From JAXHUH01 sp034211175 (GTDB lineage Bacteria > Actinomycetota > Acidimicrobiia > Acidimicrobiales > CAIXPF01), in the NCBI GenBank assembly GCA_034211175.1, contig JAXHUH010000074.1:1-30472 (forward strand): 30,472 bases of DNA. The letters run 5' to 3'. The position numbers and the translations under genes were made by a program. The notes below the pieces were generated by a model. The model was not told where the DNA came from and did no database searches. It worked only from the letters and a program-made list of their open reading frames with translations. Shown one piece after another: positions 28,420 to 30,472 of this stretch (within the stretch, counting starts at the first letter, position 1; each line of letters begins with the position of its first letter).

Positions 28420-30213
28420 TCACCGCTCCCAGGGACGGACCCAGAACTCGTCGTAGTGGACGTGGGCCCGGACGATCTCGTCGTTGCCCATGGCGACGAA
28501 CCCGACGCCGGAGCCGTCGACGCCCTCGGGGATGTGCAGCGTGGAGACCGTCGTCTCGCCGATCACGAACTCGAAGTGGTCGGCCTCCATGCGGACCTGG
28601 AGCGTGACCGGCGACGGGATCGCCTGCCCGCTGTCGATCAACGTCTCCTCCGACCCGTCGGCTTTGCGCTGCATGACCCGCCAGCACTCCAGGCGGGGGT
28701 CGACCACGAACGCGAGGAAGCGATCGCCGTCGTGGCGGACCGCGAGGCCGTACTCGAAGCTGCCGGCCGGGTCGGTCAGGTCCTGCTCGACGAACACCGT
28801 GGTACCCACGACGACCGGCTCGGCGGGGCTGTAGACCGGCGGCGCCAGCGCCAGGATGCGCTCGCCCGGCACGGTGAGGTCGAGGTGGTAGTACTCGTTC
28901 GGGTGGTACCCGAAGTACCCGCCGGCCGCGCGCCCCTGGAGCCAGCCCGTCGTGGTGTCGCGGAAGGACTCGTCGAGCAGGAACCCGGCGGGCGGGGCCG
29001 TCGGTGGCGGCGACATCGGCGCCTCGGGGAGCGCGACCTCGTCGAACTCGTTCGGGGCGACGCCGGTCGCGGCTGCGTCCGCGGCGCAGCGGAAGCCGGC
29101 GACGCCGACCGCCGTACCGCTGTCGCGCTGGACGGCGAGGCGGCTCGCGTTGTTGCGGAGGTAGCCGTTCTGGCCACCCCGCAGCACCCGGTCGCCGCCA
29201 TTGAGCTCGTCGTAGGGCTCCGCCACCCACTCCCAGGCGTTGCCGGTCAGGTCGTGGACACCGAACGCGCTGACGTTGCCGGCAACCGAACCGACCTCGT
29301 AGGTGCCCGAGCCCGGCAGCTCGACGGCGTCGCGACCATCGCCCCACGGCCACAGCAGGCCGTTGGGCCCGCGGGCTGCGATCTCCCACTCGGCCTCGGT
29401 GGGCAGCCGCTTGCCCAGCGACGCGCAGTACGCGCCGGCCCACTCGTGGTTCACGCCCACGACGGGGTGGTCCTCGAGCCCGGGCTCCGGCCCGTCGCCG
29501 GGCCACGAGCTCGCGGGCTGCGCGCCGGCCTCGACCACGAACCGCGCCCAGTCGGCGTTCGTCACCTCGTGGACGTCGATCCAGAACGACGAGCCGTCGT
29601 GGGTGCGGGTCGACGACTCGGCCGTCACGTCCGGGTCGTCGACCCCGAGCGTGTAGCGGCCGGCCGGGACCTGGACCATGCCCTGCGCCGATGCCGCCGG
29701 CGCCGACGAGGCCGCGGCCCCGCCGAGCGGCACGGCACCGGAGCCGTCGGTCGCGCCGTCACCGGTGAGGTCGATCGTCGCCGTGTCGTCGCCGGTCGAG
29801 GTCAACCGGTCGCCGTCTCCCCCGCTGGTCAACGCCCAGACGACGCCGAGCCCTCCGGCGACGAGGACGAACGCAGCCGCGATGCCGGCCACGGCGACCC
29901 GCCGACCCGGCGTGGCAGGCGCGGGCGGCGGGGCCGTGAGCTCGTCGGCACCGGCACTGGCACCGGCCCAGTTCTCGGGCCCGGGCACCGGGCCCGCCGT
30001 CGCGTGGCCGTCGGCCGGCGGCGCCCATCGCGCCATCATGTCGGGCGGTCGATCGACGGGTGGGTCGTGCCGCGGCACGTGCGCCGAGTCGTCCCCGTCG
30101 TCGCCGAGACCGTGTGCCCGACGCCGCAACTCGTCGCGTCGCAGCACCCCGTCCGTCGCGGCCGCCCGTCGTCGGGCCGCGTCGTAGCCGCCCCGAACCC
30201 CGTCCGTCGTCAT
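28420..30213 (-). CDS. Membrane protein with SUMF1-like and LamG-like domains
   Basis: This is a 597-residue protein. Residues 1-105 form a charged, Pro-rich cytoplasmic head, and 106-128 a membrane segment. About 179-385 is a formylglycine-generating-enzyme-like (SUMF1) domain: MVQVPAGRYTLGV, FWIDVHEVTNADWARFV, HPVVGVNHEWAGAYCASLGK, RLPTEAEWEIAARG, FGVHDLTGNAWEWV and VLRGGQNGYLRNNASRL. The two catalytic Cys of true formylglycine enzymes are not in the matching segment, so it is more likely a binding or ergothioneine-synthase-like domain. Residues 420-597 are a LamG-like sandwich (FLLDESFRDTTTGWLQG and after). ATG 30213 has GGAGG upstream; an in-frame start at 30348 is rejected. Confidence 0.8.
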   Translation of the reverse strand: MTTDGVRGGYDAARRRAAATDGVLRRDELRRRAHGLGDDGDDSAHVPRHDPPVDRPPDMMARWAPPADGHATAGPVPGPENWAGASAGADELTAPPPAPATPGRRVAVAGIAAAFVLVAGGLGVVWALTSGGDGDRLTSTGDDTATIDLTGDGATDGSGAVPLGGAAASSAPAASAQGMVQVPAGRYTLGVDDPDVTAESSTRTHDGSSFWIDVHEVTNADWARFVVEAGAQPASSWPGDGPEPGLEDHPVVGVNHEWAGAYCASLGKRLPTEAEWEIAARGPNGLLWPWGDGRDAVELPGSGTYEVGSVAGNVSAFGVHDLTGNAWEWVAEPYDELNGGDRVLRGGQNGYLRNNASRLAVQRDSGTAVGVAGFRCAADAAATGVAPNEFDEVALPEAPMSPPPTAPPAGFLLDESFRDTTTGWLQGRAAGGYFGYHPNEYYHLDLTVPGERILALAPPVYSPAEPVVVGTTVFVEQDLTDPAGSFEYGLAVRHDGDRFLAFVVDPRLECWRVMQRKADGSEETLIDSGQAIPSPVTLQVRMEADHFEFVIGETTVSTLHIPEGVDGSGVGFVAMGNDEIVRAHVHYDEFWVRPWER

Positions 30214-30333
30214 TCGCCGGTCCTCCACCCGTCGGCGACCCGGATCCGACCCTCTCGAGACGAGTGGGTGGACCCGGCGCCCTCTCCGGCTCGCATCACG
30301 TCCGCCGAGGCCGGAGAGCCCCTGAGACTGTTC

Positions 30334-30468
30334 ACCAATCCTGATCAACGTTAGCCCTGATTGGTCATGGCGAATGTGATTCGGGGAGGTGGCGGTCCGC
30401 GGAAGAGCCCTTCTGACCTGGGAGAATACGGGTTGCTGAGATCCGTATTACCGAGAACAGAAGGGCTC
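30334..30468. other. Nested inverted repeats of lower GC at the window edge
   Basis: ACCAATC (30334-30340) pairs with GATTGGT (30359-30365). GAGCCCTTCTG (30405-30415) pairs perfectly with CAGAAGGGCTC (30458-30468), and ATACGG (30426-30431) with CCGTAT (30443-30448) inside it. GC is clearly lower than in the rest of the window, and no gene is seen from 30214 to the end. It could be the end of an insertion element cut by the window, or a structured RNA. Confidence 0.45.
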
Positions 30469-30472
30469 CTCG

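Noticed and set aside
28420..30213. Call as formylglycine-generating enzyme
   Set aside because: The catalytic Cys pair is absent from the matching C-terminal segment of the SUMF1-like domain.

Overview
The window is about 70% GC. Nearly every codon ends in G or C, GTG starts are common, and several genes appear to be read from leaderless transcripts. The gene content (a mycothiol-type ArsC, an Excalibur-domain protein, a WYL regulator, a dinB with a CGAAC-N4-GTTCG SOS box, HpaB and acyl-CoA dehydrogenase pairs) points to a free-living actinobacterium, possibly of the Acidimicrobiia. That placement is inference. The window opens in a run of 16 C and closes in a nested inverted repeat of lower GC, so both ends may be contig or repeat borders.

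Layout. (1) 255-4307: three tandem genes for secreted proteins. Each protein holds two copies of a LamG-like or glycosidase-16-like domain, making six related domains, and a strong hairpin precedes the second and third genes. A bidirectional terminator hairpin follows, then a small acidic protein and a class I methyltransferase on the minus strand. (2) 6010-12461: a compact plus-strand cluster resembling part of a methylamine-utilisation (mau) locus. It has a MauE-like membrane protein, a Tat-exported Cys-rich protein whose head resembles the methylamine dehydrogenase light chain (MauA) and whose tail is about ten FG-GAP-like repeats, and a membrane-anchored CxxC thioredoxin-fold protein like MauD. 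It continues with two very small coupled ORFs, a membrane protein, an unknown protein and a lipoprotein with a PQQ-dehydrogenase-like propeller. No mauB heavy chain or mauG is present. This is the best candidate for an undescribed system.

(3) 12588-15789: an overlapping operon of an HpaB/AbfD-superfamily enzyme, an acyl-CoA dehydrogenase and a MarR regulator, with two palindromes at its promoter. (4) 15919-17851: a DeoR regulator and a double-GNAT acetyltransferase, followed by a perfect 50-bp palindrome. (5) 18082-19820 (minus): dinB under an SOS box, and a conserved unknown gene. (6) 19896-23511: a WYL regulator, a PhzF-like protein, a TauD-type dioxygenase, and a divergent pair (pentapeptide repeat and Cys-cluster protein) that looks like a split version of one actinobacterial protein.

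(7) 23612-27117: an arsenic operon with an ArsR-ArsC fusion, a second ArsC, an aquaglyceroporin and a CoA-disulfide-reductase-like flavoprotein. It has no arsenite pump, and its promoter carries 15-bp-spaced repeats and an inverted repeat placed exactly between -35 and -10. (8) 27169-30213: a deazaflavin-dependent oxidoreductase-like protein, an anchored Excalibur protein, and a membrane protein combining SUMF1-like and LamG-like domains. No tRNA, rRNA, CRISPR array or complete insertion sequence was seen.
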